Assembly: GCF_004770475.1 (NCBI RefSeq) | Contig: NZ_RQHK01000011.1 | Coordinates: 1 to 24,410 of the forward strand | Direction: 5' to 3' | From: Leptospira mtsangambouensis | GTDB taxonomy: Bacteria > Spirochaetota > Leptospiria > Leptospirales > Leptospiraceae | Length of the DNA: 24,410 bases | Shown here: one piece after another, positions 14,665-23,256 of the stretch | Layout: the number at the start of each line of letters is the position of its first letter | Position numbering within the stretch: position 1 is the stretch's first letter | Translations under genes and position numbers: made by a program | Notes under the pieces: generated by a model | The model's input: the letters and a program-made list of their open reading frames with translations, nothing else | What the model was told of the DNA's origin: nothing | Databases searched by the model: none

Positions 14665-14931
14665 GTGGCCACATTAAGAAATTTTCATATACTTCTATGC
14701 CTTATATTTCTTATAAATTGCCAAAGTGAAAGAGAGGAAATATTTGGAAAATCAAAAGAGACAAAGGAAAAAGAAAATGCCTGCAATCCTGCTCTAACAA
14801 TACTAATATGCGATATTTACATTTATCAATCGTGTCTTAACAATCCAAACAAATATATGCCATGCTCTCAAAGTAGAGATAATTGTATAATAGAGCGTGG
14901 CTATAAATGTTCAGGCCAAACTTATTTTTAG
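14665..14931 (+). CDS. small lipoprotein, GTG start
   Basis: An 88-residue protein. ATLRNFHILLCLIFLIN-C gives a hydrophobic signal ending in LINC (cysteine at about 20), a lipobox of the relaxed kind found in Leptospira-type lipoproteins. The mature part has a charged linker (REEIFGKSKETKEKEN) and six cysteines, likely disulphide-bonded outside the cytoplasm. The start is GTG at 14665; a TAG stop lies just upstream in frame, so no longer ATG start exists. Function unknown. It is the second gene of a two-gene cassette. About 80 bases follow before attC 19. Confidence 0.6.
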   Translation: MATLRNFHILLCLIFLINCQSEREEIFGKSKETKEKENACNPALTILICDIYIYQSCLNNPNKYMPCSQSRDNCIIERGYKCSGQTYF

Positions 14932-15008
14932 CAAGCGTTATCAAATATAAAGAATAATTAAGGAAAATTAATTTAGTTTCCCGTTAAATCATAGAAATCA
15001 TTTCCAGC

Positions 15009-15170
15009 GCATAACAGCGTCTTCCCGCTACGTTTCGGGACAAGCCCTCACTCGGCCTACGGCAAATTCCCTTCCGTCACGCTTCTTGCTTCGCAAGAAG
15101 GCGCGCCGACGCCAACGCCTCCTTCAGAGGCTCGGCTACAGGGAACTTCGGGAAGTCTAATTCGTTATGC
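15009..15170 (+). repeat. attC site 19
   Basis: R'' GCATAAC at 15009-15015 and R' GTTATGC at 15164-15170. The L arms GTCTTCCCG and CGGGAAGTC pair at 8 of 9 positions. The distal part has a CTTCTTGCTTCGCAAGAAG hairpin. Confidence 0.9.
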
Positions 15171-15207
15171 GCAATGTATTAAATTAATATGAAACCTTGG
15201 AGATCTT

Positions 15208-16176
15208 ATGGCAGAAACAGCAAATATTGCAAAAATGGCTGATATATTAGCCAAAGAAATTTTCTCAGAATTTTTTTGGCAACATGATAGTACAACAAAC
15301 TCTAACTTCAATTGTGAAGATTCTGAACATGGAAAAAATACACATCCAGCAGATATTGTCTTCTTTTACGATGAACCATATCATAAATCTAGAACATATA
15401 TCTTATGTGACCTAAAGAGTTATGCTAGCAACACTTTAAAATCAAAAAACCTTAATACGGAAATTGTGAGTTTGGCGCAATCAATGAGCTGTGCAGAAAA
15501 AAGCAATCAGTTCCAGAAAAGATTTTTTCATTCGAACGTTTCCCCGGAAATATCCGGACTGCTTTTTATCTATAACCATGACAATGATTATGATAAAGAC
15601 TTCAATATAGTATTGGATAAAATAAAAATTGAAGATATTAATATTCCAAAGGATTCGAAAATAGTGATTCTCGGGCCTTTGGATATTTATTGGCTAGACA
15701 ATGTTAGACTACAATTAATTTTTCTCAGAGGTACAAAGAAATTACCATCTTCCGAAGACTGTCGCTACTTCTATCCACATTTGGTTAGATATAAAAATAT
15801 TCAATATCTGGAAGCAAAATCTGCGACACTAGAAATGTTAACTGCTCCATGGATTATACTTACTCACACAAAGGATTCGAAAAAAGGGTATACTATTTTC
15901 TATAAGAGGAAAGGAGAATCAGTGGAGGAATTTCTTTATTTTATAGATTACTTACTACACTTTCAGATTCTAATAGATGATGTTGACATTGAAGTATTTC
16001 ATTTATTCGGAATTGATGAATGCATTTCACTTTTTAATAAAGCTAAAACCCAATACATTGAAAAATGCAAAGGAACTGAAGCTATCGAAAAAGCGATAAA
16101 TTCCATCCAATTTTCCAGAATGCACCATATAAAAACCCGTTTTTCTGAACTTGAAATAGGAATAAACAATGTCTAA
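15208..16176 (+). CDS. PD-(D/E)XK-like nuclease, first gene of a three-gene operon
   Basis: A 322-residue protein. Residues 1-80 read like a PD-(D/E)XK nuclease core: an N-terminal helix (IAKMADILAKEIFSEFFW, with E17 and E21), then THPADIVFF (D49) and TYILCDLKSYA, where D68-x-K70 forms the D-x-K motif. The remaining 240 residues are mixed helix and strand and unrecognised. GGAG lies upstream of the ATG at 15208. The stop overlaps the next gene by eight bases, so the genes are co-translated. Nuclease plus partner genes in one cassette suggests an anti-phage system. A resemblance to two-gene nuclease defence systems such as GAPS4 is possible but I cannot confirm it. Only the nuclease motif is seen; its role in defence is inferred. 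Confidence 0.65.
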   Translation: MAETANIAKMADILAKEIFSEFFWQHDSTTNSNFNCEDSEHGKNTHPADIVFFYDEPYHKSRTYILCDLKSYASNTLKSKNLNTEIVSLAQSMSCAEKSNQFQKRFFHSNVSPEISGLLFIYNHDNDYDKDFNIVLDKIKIEDINIPKDSKIVILGPLDIYWLDNVRLQLIFLRGTKKLPSSEDCRYFYPHLVRYKNIQYLEAKSATLEMLTAPWIILTHTKDSKKGYTIFYKRKGESVEEFLYFIDYLLHFQILIDDVDIEVFHLFGIDECISLFNKAKTQYIEKCKGTEAIEKAINSIQFSRMHHIKTRFSELEIGINNV

Positions 16177-17266
16177 AACTAATCTAAATTATTATGCAAC
16201 TGACAAAGAGATTTTCGACATTCTTATGTCCTCTAAGCTTAAGCTTTCTGAAACTACTCTACTAAACATTGCTAAGGATAGAGGCATATTATATTCTAAT
16301 CACAATGATAGAGACAGTCTTTCAAATATAATTTCCCTGTTACCTCACGATTTTAATGACCTAAATTCTATTCTCGATAAATCAGAAAGTGGAAACAGAT
16401 CCGAAAAAAGTACATCAGTAATCTTTAACCCCATTTCCTTAAGTGATATTAAAGAAGTATCTAATAACTACCGCGATGACGAATCAACCGAAGAAAAAAT
16501 AATAATTACTCAACAAGACAATGAGATAAGCGTAAAAATAGAATATACAGAAATTGATTATACGAAAACCAGACTTATTCAAAGAAGAACAAAAGAAGCA
16601 GAGATCAAATTTATCAAAAAAGATGATAAGATTATCGCCAGGTTACCAGCAAATGACAGAGCAAGGAAAATTCTTGCAGATTTACAAAATAAAATAGAGG
16701 AGAAACTAAAAACTCAGATCACAAAAGAAATAATTTCATTGGAAAACATAAATGATCCAGTCTTACGAACAAAATTTTTCACCCAACTAATTTCATCAAT
16801 TGATGATTTCAAACTTGAAACAGTTACTAGTCTAAAAATAGAGTCAAATCAATTCGATGAAACACCAGAATTAGAAGATGATCAAGATATAGAAGAAGCA
16901 AAATCTCAAATGCTTTCCGCTGTAAAAAATGTGCTCTTAAAAGGAAACAATCTACTTTCCACCCCCGAATACCAACAATTAAGAAGTAAAGGATTTTATA
17001 TAAGCTCCATTATATGGAGATCAAAACAATCGTCTGATCCTTATGCTATATATGAATTTGAAGCAGGTTTCGACGATCCATTTAAATGCAAGAACTTCAA
17101 ATATAACATAAGAGGAATCTTTACATTAAATAAGCATGAATATGTAAAAAGAATAAAATCAGTATCACAAGCTGAACAGCAATTATTACTTTCAATAATA
17201 GAAGAATCAGCGAGCAGAAATTTCCAAACTATTTGCAAAGAGCATGAAAATCCGGAGGGAACTTAA
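16169..17266 (+). CDS. partner protein of nuclease operon, unknown
   Basis: A 365-residue soluble protein. The N-terminal 55 residues (DKEIFDILMSSKLKLSETTL, then IAKDRGILYS and LSNIISLLPHDFNDL) look like two small helical modules, possibly a winged-helix or SAP-like DNA-binding unit. The middle (120-240) is charged, with alternating strands and a long KILADLQNKIEEKLKTQI helix. The C-terminal 120 residues carry aromatic strands (FYISSIIWRSK, YAIYEFEAGFDD). It overlaps the nuclease gene by eight bases and ends right at the third gene. I do not recognise the family. It probably recognises the target or controls the nuclease; that is inferred from the operon only. Confidence 0.55.
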   Translation: MSKTNLNYYATDKEIFDILMSSKLKLSETTLLNIAKDRGILYSNHNDRDSLSNIISLLPHDFNDLNSILDKSESGNRSEKSTSVIFNPISLSDIKEVSNNYRDDESTEEKIIITQQDNEISVKIEYTEIDYTKTRLIQRRTKEAEIKFIKKDDKIIARLPANDRARKILADLQNKIEEKLKTQITKEIISLENINDPVLRTKFFTQLISSIDDFKLETVTSLKIESNQFDETPELEDDQDIEEAKSQMLSAVKNVLLKGNNLLSTPEYQQLRSKGFYISSIIWRSKQSSDPYAIYEFEAGFDDPFKCKNFKYNIRGIFTLNKHEYVKRIKSVSQAEQQLLLSIIEESASRNFQTICKEHENPEGT

Positions 17267-17944
17267 ATGGTACGTATTAAATGGTATCAAGCGAATTGGC
17301 CTTATACAATGGAAGTTTTGAAGAATAAAATATCGAAAGATAAATTTTCTACCGGATCCAACTCTGGATTCTTGATTGATAAATATAGAAAAAACCTTAT
17401 AGAAGGAAGATATATAGAAAAAATTGAAATAAAAAGAATAACAGAAAGTCCAATTGGAGAAATTTCTGAATTTACGGAGATATATTTTCAGATCGTTCAT
17501 TTTATATTGAGCGATGAATATCCCCAACTAGAAATACACAATTCTCCGAGAAGCCTCAATCAATTCTTAAATAAATTACAATTTTTTTCAGATTTCAAAA
17601 TATCCGTTGAGCCAATTGAAATCAATTTGTACAAATGGACTCTACAATTTGAAAAAAATAATTTGGCAAAAATTTCCATTAACTCTATTCAAATATCAAA
17701 CTTTGATTCAGAAAATCAAATACATATAAAAACAACAGTAAACGGAAATTATGACTTAAAAAATCGTCTTAAAGAATATCAAAGAAACAAATATTCTATT
17801 GATAAAATACATTCCATAATTGAAATTGAAAACTTCAAAATTAGCTTAAATTTACAAAGAAACGGCTCTGCTCAAATTATCTTTAATGATAAACCAGAAC
17901 TTATACAGGTTTTCAGAAATTCACTAGCAATACACGGCGCATAA
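17267..17944 (+). CDS. third gene of nuclease operon, unknown; stop supplied by attC
   Basis: A 225-residue protein, strand-rich and charged, with no signal or membrane segment. It starts immediately after the stop of the previous gene, with GGAGGG about ten bases upstream, so it is clearly in the same operon. Two similar-looking halves may be present (ISEFTEIYFQIVHFIL near 65, and QIHIKTTVNGNYDLKNRLKEYQ near 165), but this is not firm. The last codons run into attC 20: GGC GCA TAA, where the TAA is part of the R'' box GCATAAC. The coding sequence therefore ends inside the recombination site. Family not recognised. Confidence 0.55.
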   Translation: MVRIKWYQANWPYTMEVLKNKISKDKFSTGSNSGFLIDKYRKNLIEGRYIEKIEIKRITESPIGEISEFTEIYFQIVHFILSDEYPQLEIHNSPRSLNQFLNKLQFFSDFKISVEPIEINLYKWTLQFEKNNLAKISINSIQISNFDSENQIHIKTTVNGNYDLKNRLKEYQRNKYSIDKIHSIIEIENFKISLNLQRNGSAQIIFNDKPELIQVFRNSLAIHGA

Positions 17945-18101
17945 CAGCGCGGAAACGCTGCGCTTCGGCACTACGGCCTCGCTTGGTCTGCGACACATTC
18001 CCCTTCTGGCACTCGCTTGCATACGCAAGCTACGTGACCAGTCCCTAACGTCCCGTTGGGACTCAGGGTCGGGGAACGTCGTCTCCGCTAATTCGTTATG
18101 T
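17939..18101 (+). repeat. attC site 20
   Basis: R'' GCATAAC at 17939-17945 and R' GTTATGT at 18095-18101. The L arms GCGGAAACG and CGTCTCCGC: the C/G change relative to attC 9 (AGGG/CCCC) has occurred on both sides, so pairing is kept. Overlaps the stop of the upstream gene. Confidence 0.9.
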
Positions 18102-18119
18102 GCAATAGGCTAAAATTCA

Positions 18120-19215
18120 ATGAATGAAACAAAAGAAAATTTTAACTTTGAAAAAGATTTAATTTATATTGATTCAAATATAATAAACTATCTGCACAAT
18201 AAAGACAGGTTAGAAAAAAATCTAAAATCATCAATTCAATGCTTTGAAATTCTGCTCGAAAGACTATTAGCTGAAAACATCGTCAAAATTTCTTATAGCC
18301 ATGCGCATTATTTAGATATAAACCAAGGACCTATACAATTTATTGAACGAGACTTAGAGAACTTATTTAAAATAACGAAAGGAACGAGAATACAAGAAGA
18401 TTATTTTGATGATTTTAAATTAAAAATTTTTCAAATATCAGATATCAAAGCTGATTTCAAATACTGCATTGAACAAACAAATAATTCAAATCCATTGGCT
18501 TTCATTCTCAAGCCTTTAAATTTGATTGTTCAAACAGGAATTAAAGTTTCATCGTTCTTTGTTCAAAACAAAAAACATAAGGATCTGATAAATAAATTCG
18601 CCGATGCGATGAGCGATTTCGATAATGGCCTCGAAATTTTACGAATAAATAAAGAGATGCGAAGCAATTTTCAAAACTTTTCTGGTATAAAAGTCTCTTT
18701 TCCGAATGTACATCAACTCCCTAAGAAAAAACAAACTATTGATGTAAAGGAAATGGCAAACGAAGCTTTAAAAAACTCATTCTTTCACATCATCTTTAAG
18801 AACTATCAAGATTTTTTTGAGTTCAACAAAACAATTAACAATACAGTTACCTCGAAATTTAATCAATGGATTCTAAAATTAACGTCATTAGCTGAGTTTA
18901 TTGGATTAGTCTCCGAAGAATTAAAAAGTCCAACAGCCTTCGGAAGTATAACGAACGACAATATTCATCTAACTTATTGGATTAAGCTGTCAATTTTTTC
19001 TTACAGCAGATACTCGATTATATAAAAAAGCAAAATTTATAATAAACTGGCTAAACCTGAAATCTCGGGTATTTTTGGTAGATGAATTTATCGAATATGT
19101 TCTCGAAAGCATATATCTATCTTCATTGGATTTAGGTTTAGAAGCAAAATCTACAAAATTTATTTTTAACGATAGTAATGGTAATGCAATCAAAGAGTAT
19201 ATTGTAACTATATAA
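18120..19215 (+). pseudogene. PIN-like domain protein, frameshifted near the 3' end
   Basis: The first frame runs 301 codons from the ATG at 18120 to a TAA at 19023-19025. It opens with IYIDSNIINYL (D18), as in PIN-like nucleases, has a long helical middle, and reaches SITNDNIHLTYW, the usual second acidic site. The next family motif appears in another frame just downstream: LTADTRLYKKAKFIINW and RVFLVDEFIEYVL, continuing to a TAA at 19213-19215. Removing one T from the run at 18994-18999 joins the frames. The result is a PIN-type protein of about 364 residues with its last acidic residue restored. The lesion could be real decay, a slippage site, or a homopolymer sequencing error. Confidence 0.75.
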
Positions 19216-19233
19216 TTACAAATAGCCTACTGC

Positions 19234-19397
19234 ACATAACAGCGTCTACTCACTGCGCTTCGGCACTTACGGCCTTGCTTGGCCTGCGGCACATTCCTCT
19301 CCGTCACGCTTCTCGCTCCGCAAGAAGACGCGCCGACGCTAACGCCTGCTCCGCAGGCTCAGCTACGAGGAACGTCGAGTAGACTAGTTCGTTAATC
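19234..19397 (+). repeat. attC site 21
   Basis: R'' ACATAAC at 19234-19240 and R' GTTAATC at 19391-19397. The L arms GTCTACTC and GAGTAGAC are perfect. The R'' variant matches the unusual start GTTATGTGC of its own cassette. Confidence 0.9.
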
Positions 19398-19419
19398 GCA
19401 ATGCCTTAAGGATTTAACT

Positions 19420-20373
19420 ATGAAACCAGAAAATATTTTTTATATAAATTGGAACAATAGAGACAATATCTCTAGCGGAGAGACAGTTTATAGTCAATTT
19501 CAACATCCGGATTTCGGATTACTTTTAATAAGTCACGAAGCATTTTCCGAAGAATATTCAACAATCAATAAAGATGATTATTATAAATTTCAATCTATAT
19601 TACGAAGATATTTTTTATCAAACAAAGAAATTGTTATCTGTAGCAAAGAAGAAAAAAATAATTACATAAAAAATGGAAGTACTCGCAAAACTATAATCAC
19701 TTTAGCTGAATTATTAAATGAGTTTCCGAAAAATATTCTTGATAAGCAAGGATATGCCTTAAGAAATTTAGCAAAAATTGACCCTAACTACGGAAGTTTA
19801 ATACGTAACTTTAGTACTTATGATCTATATGCTAAGAATGAATCTGAAGCACTCTTTATATTACAGATTTTAAAAGATAAAAATCAAATCGATTTTAAAA
19901 GCGTAATTATCAACAATCAAATTACCAAAGGTAGTACGATAATTATTAAAGAACAAGGATGGATTGCAATAGAAGAATTTGAAAAATCATCCAATTCCGA
20001 ACAAGTATTTATAGCAATTTCGTTCGATCCCTCTATGAACGAAGCATCTCTGGAAATCGAAAAAGCATGTCGGATGAATGGGTATATTCCAATAAGAATA
20101 GACAACAAAGAACATAACAATGAAATTTCAGGCGAAATACTTTACGAAATTAAAAGAAGTAAATTTTTGATTTCGGAGGTAACAGGTCAAAGACATGGAG
20201 TTTATTTCGAAGCTGGATTTGCAATGGGACTCGGCATCCCTGTAATTTGGTGTTGCAATGAATCTGATTTAGTAAACGTACATTTTGATACAAGACAGTA
20301 CAACCATATTGTTTGGAAAGATAAGAACGAATTACTAGAGAAATTAGAGAAAAGAATAAGAGCTACAGTATAA
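19420..20373 (+). CDS. TIR/nucleoside deoxyribosyltransferase-like protein
   Basis: A 317-residue protein with an unrecognised N-terminal part (1-190) and a C-terminal Rossmann-like domain (195-317). The C-terminal motifs are VFIAISFDPSMNEA (196-209), GYIPIRID, IKRSKFLISEVTGQRHGVYFEAGFAMGLGIPVIW. The GVYFEAG motif, with E264, matches the catalytic-glutamate position of nucleoside 2-deoxyribosyltransferase and TIR-like folds, which cleave glycosidic bonds of nucleosides or NAD. The N-terminal region may sense phage or a partner. The AAGGA before the ATG at 19420 supports the start. Only gene in its cassette. An abortive-infection NADase or nucleotide hydrolase is an inference; the fold assignment is firmer than the reaction. 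Confidence 0.65.
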   Translation: MKPENIFYINWNNRDNISSGETVYSQFQHPDFGLLLISHEAFSEEYSTINKDDYYKFQSILRRYFLSNKEIVICSKEEKNNYIKNGSTRKTIITLAELLNEFPKNILDKQGYALRNLAKIDPNYGSLIRNFSTYDLYAKNESEALFILQILKDKNQIDFKSVIINNQITKGSTIIIKEQGWIAIEEFEKSSNSEQVFIAISFDPSMNEASLEIEKACRMNGYIPIRIDNKEHNNEISGEILYEIKRSKFLISEVTGQRHGVYFEAGFAMGLGIPVIWCCNESDLVNVHFDTRQYNHIVWKDKNELLEKLEKRIRATV

Positions 20374-20383
20374 AAGGCACTGC

Positions 20384-20545
20384 GATTAACAGCACCTTCC
20401 CGCTACGCTTCGGCACAAGGCCTCGCTCGGGCTGCGCCAAATTGTCCTCCTGTCACTCGCTCGCATACGCAAGCTACGTGCCAGTCCCTAACGTCCCATT
20501 CGGGACTCAGGGTCGGACAACTTCGGGAAGGCTAGTTCGTTATGC
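20384..20545 (+). repeat. attC site 22
   Basis: R'' GATTAAC at 20384-20390 and R' GTTATGC at 20539-20545. The L arms ACCTTCCCG and CGGGAAGGC pair at 8 of 9 positions. The R'' variant matches the start GTTAATC of its own cassette. The apical hairpin is GTCCCATTCGGGAC. Confidence 0.9.
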
Positions 20546-20577
20546 GAAATGAATTAAAATTTACAAAAGGAAAAAAA

Positions 20578-21741
20578 ATGAAAATTACATCAATAGATAA
20601 AGATATAAAACAATTATTCAGCTCTGGTTTTTATAAAATTCCAAGATTCCAAAGGCCATATTCCTGGGATAGAGATAACTTAGATGAATTTTGGAATGAT
20701 GTAAATGATAATGATGGTGGTGATTATTTTCTTGGATCAATGGTAGTCTACAAAAATGACAACGAATCCTTTAACCTAGTAGATGGACAACAAAGACTTA
20801 CTACAATAACTATACTTTTATGTGCAATCAGAAATAGGTTTTTCGAACTCGGAGAAGATAATTTAGCAAAAGGTATTCACACAGTCGTTGAAAAACCAGA
20901 CATTATACATAAACAACAATATGTAATTCAGACTGAAACTTCTCATCCGTATTTCCAGTTATATATTCAAAATTACGAAAAACCCGATCATTCACCTAAA
21001 ATAAGAACCGAAGAAAAAAAATTAAACGAAGCATTCATATTTTTCAAAGAGAAGTTAAAGGATTTAGAAAGTCCAAATAAACCCAAAGAAGTCCAAAGTT
21101 TAACTAATTTACGAATTAAACTCTTAAGCTTAAGCTTGGTTTATATAGAACTGGATAGCGAAGAAGATGCTTACGTAATTTTCGAAACATTAAATACGAG
21201 AGGCAAAGACCTTGCGGCTTCCGATTTAATTAAAAATCTTTATACGAAACTAATAAAAAATGCAAACAAAAACCTCGATATTGTTAAGGAAAAATGGGCA
21301 ATAATCTATGAGAACATACAAAGTATATCCAATACTACTCACCCAGATCAATTCATGCTTCACTTTTGGCTTTCTCAAGGAAAGTACATTAATCTCAAAA
21401 ATCTATATAAGAACTATAAATTAAGAATAAAGCCTTCAAACGCGAAAAATGAATTAGATAATCTCGTTAACAACAGCAAGTATTATAGAGACATTTTATC
21501 ACCTCAAAAATACAAAGATTCAAAATTAAAGAGAAAAGTATTATTGAAATTGAAAATATTCAAAAATGGTAGAGTTGATTCAATTCAGGTTTTAAATACA
21601 GCAATTGAGCAAGAATTCATTGATTCAGCTTTAACAATAGTCTCAAGAACTACATTTTCCCCTGGAGTTTATAAAAACAAAAATGTAAACTGTTATCACA
21701 CAATTCCAATTAACTTCAGCATGGATGAAGATGAAGATTAA
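20578..21741 (+). CDS. DUF262-domain protein with a TonB-C-like tail
   Basis: A 387-residue protein from the ATG at 20578, which has AAAGGA upstream; an ATG at 20542 is part of the attC R' box. Residues 1-315 are a DUF262 (GmrS-like) domain: YKIPRFQRPYSWD (19-31), DYFLGSMVV, LVDGQQRLTT (67-76), FETLNTRGKDLAASDLIKNLY (202-222). This domain is nucleotide-binding and occurs in type IV restriction and other defence proteins. The usual C-terminal DUF1524 nuclease is missing. Instead, residues 321-381 (LLKLKIFKNGRVDSIQVL, EFIDSALTIVSRTTFSPG, HTIPINFSM) have the pattern of a TonB C-terminal domain. The junction is at about 21510-21540. It may be a fusion after deletion or a true new architecture. 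Confidence 0.7.
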   Translation: MKITSIDKDIKQLFSSGFYKIPRFQRPYSWDRDNLDEFWNDVNDNDGGDYFLGSMVVYKNDNESFNLVDGQQRLTTITILLCAIRNRFFELGEDNLAKGIHTVVEKPDIIHKQQYVIQTETSHPYFQLYIQNYEKPDHSPKIRTEEKKLNEAFIFFKEKLKDLESPNKPKEVQSLTNLRIKLLSLSLVYIELDSEEDAYVIFETLNTRGKDLAASDLIKNLYTKLIKNANKNLDIVKEKWAIIYENIQSISNTTHPDQFMLHFWLSQGKYINLKNLYKNYKLRIKPSNAKNELDNLVNNSKYYRDILSPQKYKDSKLKRKVLLKLKIFKNGRVDSIQVLNTAIEQEFIDSALTIVSRTTFSPGVYKNKNVNCYHTIPINFSMDEDED

Positions 21742-21767
21742 ATATATCTAATTAAAAAAAATACTTC

Positions 21768-21929
21768 GCATAACAGCGACTTACTGCTTCGCTTCGGGAC
21801 GAGCCCTCGCTTGGGCTACGCCAAATTGTCCTCCTGTCACTCGCCTGCATACGCAAGCTACGTGCCAGTCCCTAACGTCCCATTCGGGACTCAGGGTCGG
21901 ACAACTTCAGTAAGTCTAGTTCGTTAGTC
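21768..21929 (+). repeat. attC site 23
   Basis: R'' GCATAAC at 21768-21774 and R' GTTAGTC at 21923-21929. The L arms GACTTACTG and CAGTAAGTC are perfect 9-base complements; relative to attC 25 one pair has changed on both sides. Confidence 0.9.
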
Positions 21930-21946
21930 GCAATCGCAAAAACAAT

Positions 21947-22909
21947 ATGAAAATAACAGAAATAATACCTTCCATAATAAAAAATTCACTTCAACCCACT
22001 ATAAAATTTGATATATCTATTGAATTTGATAGCAATACTTGCTTACCTATTAATTATCATTCATCCATATTTACGACTGATAAAAAATTCATTTCCAATT
22101 TAGAAAAAATTTCCTTATTCGAAAACAATCGAACTAATACTTTAAGTAATACACTATCTAGGGGAGCAGGCAGAAGAGAAAATTTAGAAATATTTAGTAT
22201 TTCATTAGTATGGAGAATTTCCAACGTTGAATTAGAATATCTCGAAAACTTACGAAATGAAGGAAATTTAAAATTAAATATAACTACTTCTATAAACTAT
22301 TTAGAGAATAATTTTTCTATATCGAATATAAAATATGGAAAAATTAGAGACCAAAACATAGATAAAGACATTTTATTTTATGAATATGATGCAAATTATC
22401 ACCCACTTCACACGGACATGAATCTTATTTCAGTAAATTCAAATAGAGATTTCCTAAAATCAAAAACTGAAACTATCAACTACTCACTAGAGATAAAAAG
22501 TTCCGATTGGTTAAATGACTTTGCTCCTAACCTTGGATTGGGCAATTTTTTTGTTATAAAAATTCCCACAAATAACAATACCCTAAAAAATGCATGGAAT
22601 TATATACGCAATGGAGAAAAATCACTGTTAGAATGCAATTATAAAGGAGTTTTAGCAAATTGTAGAGAATGTATATCGGCAATAGATAAAAATGTAAAAT
22701 CCAATTCCTTTTACCAACGAAATTTTTTCTTTAAAGAAAAATGGAATCGGAAAATTAGCCATTACCTATCATTAGGTCTTCATTTAGAAGATATCAATGA
22801 AAGTTCCGAAGAAATTCATAGTATTTCTAAAGCCGATGCTCATTTTGCTTTATTTTCAACAAAAGCTTTTTTAAATTATTACGAAGAGATACGACAAGAT
22901 CTTAACTAA
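21947..22909 (+). CDS. unknown soluble protein, helical C-terminus
   Basis: A 320-residue protein I do not recognise. The N-terminal ~190 residues are strand-rich (TIKFDISIEFDS, ENLEIFSISLVWRIS, NLKLNITTSINYLE), suggesting a beta-sandwich. From about 205 it becomes helical: NAWNYIRNGEKSLLECNYKG, ANCRECISAID, and KADAHFALFSTKAFLNYYEEI near the end, a helical-bundle pattern somewhat like HEPN-type C-terminal domains but without a clear RX4-6H motif. The ATG at 21947 is 23 bases from the recombination point. Only gene in its cassette; the ends match (GTTAGTCGCAATCGCA). No function is assigned. Confidence 0.55.
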   Translation: MKITEIIPSIIKNSLQPTIKFDISIEFDSNTCLPINYHSSIFTTDKKFISNLEKISLFENNRTNTLSNTLSRGAGRRENLEIFSISLVWRISNVELEYLENLRNEGNLKLNITTSINYLENNFSISNIKYGKIRDQNIDKDILFYEYDANYHPLHTDMNLISVNSNRDFLKSKTETINYSLEIKSSDWLNDFAPNLGLGNFFVIKIPTNNNTLKNAWNYIRNGEKSLLECNYKGVLANCRECISAIDKNVKSNSFYQRNFFFKEKWNRKISHYLSLGLHLEDINESSEEIHSISKADAHFALFSTKAFLNYYEEIRQDLN

Positions 22910-22919
22910 ATGCGACAGC

Positions 22920-23083
22920 GACTAACAACGGGGAAACGCTGCGCTGCGGCACTTACGGCCTTGCTTGGGCTGCGCCACATTCCCTTTCTGTCACTCGTTT
23001 GCATACGCAAACTCCGTGCCAGTCCCTAACGTCCCGTCCGGGACTCAGGGTCAGGGAACGTCGTCTCCCCTAGTTCGTTATGC
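22920..23083 (+). repeat. attC site 24
   Basis: R'' GACTAAC at 22920-22926 and R' GTTATGC at 23077-23083. The L arms GGGGAAACG and CGTCTCCCC pair with one wobble. The R'' variant matches the start GTTAGTC of its own cassette. Confidence 0.9.
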
Positions 23084-23256
23084 GCCATTTTTCTAATTAT
23101 ATCAAAAAAATAAAAAATGAAAGAATTTTAGAAATTGGCGATTACGAAAATTTAAATATTATTCCTTTCCTAGTGTCGGCAGAGATCTCAATTCAACTAG
23201 CATATAGACTCAAACAAATAAAACAGAATAATACTATTCTATTCAACGGTAACTTC

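Noticed and set aside
20542..20577. Upstream ATG start for the DUF262 gene in the R' box
   Set aside because: The ATG belongs to the attC core GTTATGC, while the ATG at 20578 has a good AAAGGA ribosome binding site and begins the conserved domain.
23080..23256. 60-residue N-terminal extension of the lipoprotein gene
   Set aside because: It would place a clear signal peptide and lipobox internally, and its ATG is part of attC 24. The start at 23257 fits a lipoprotein.
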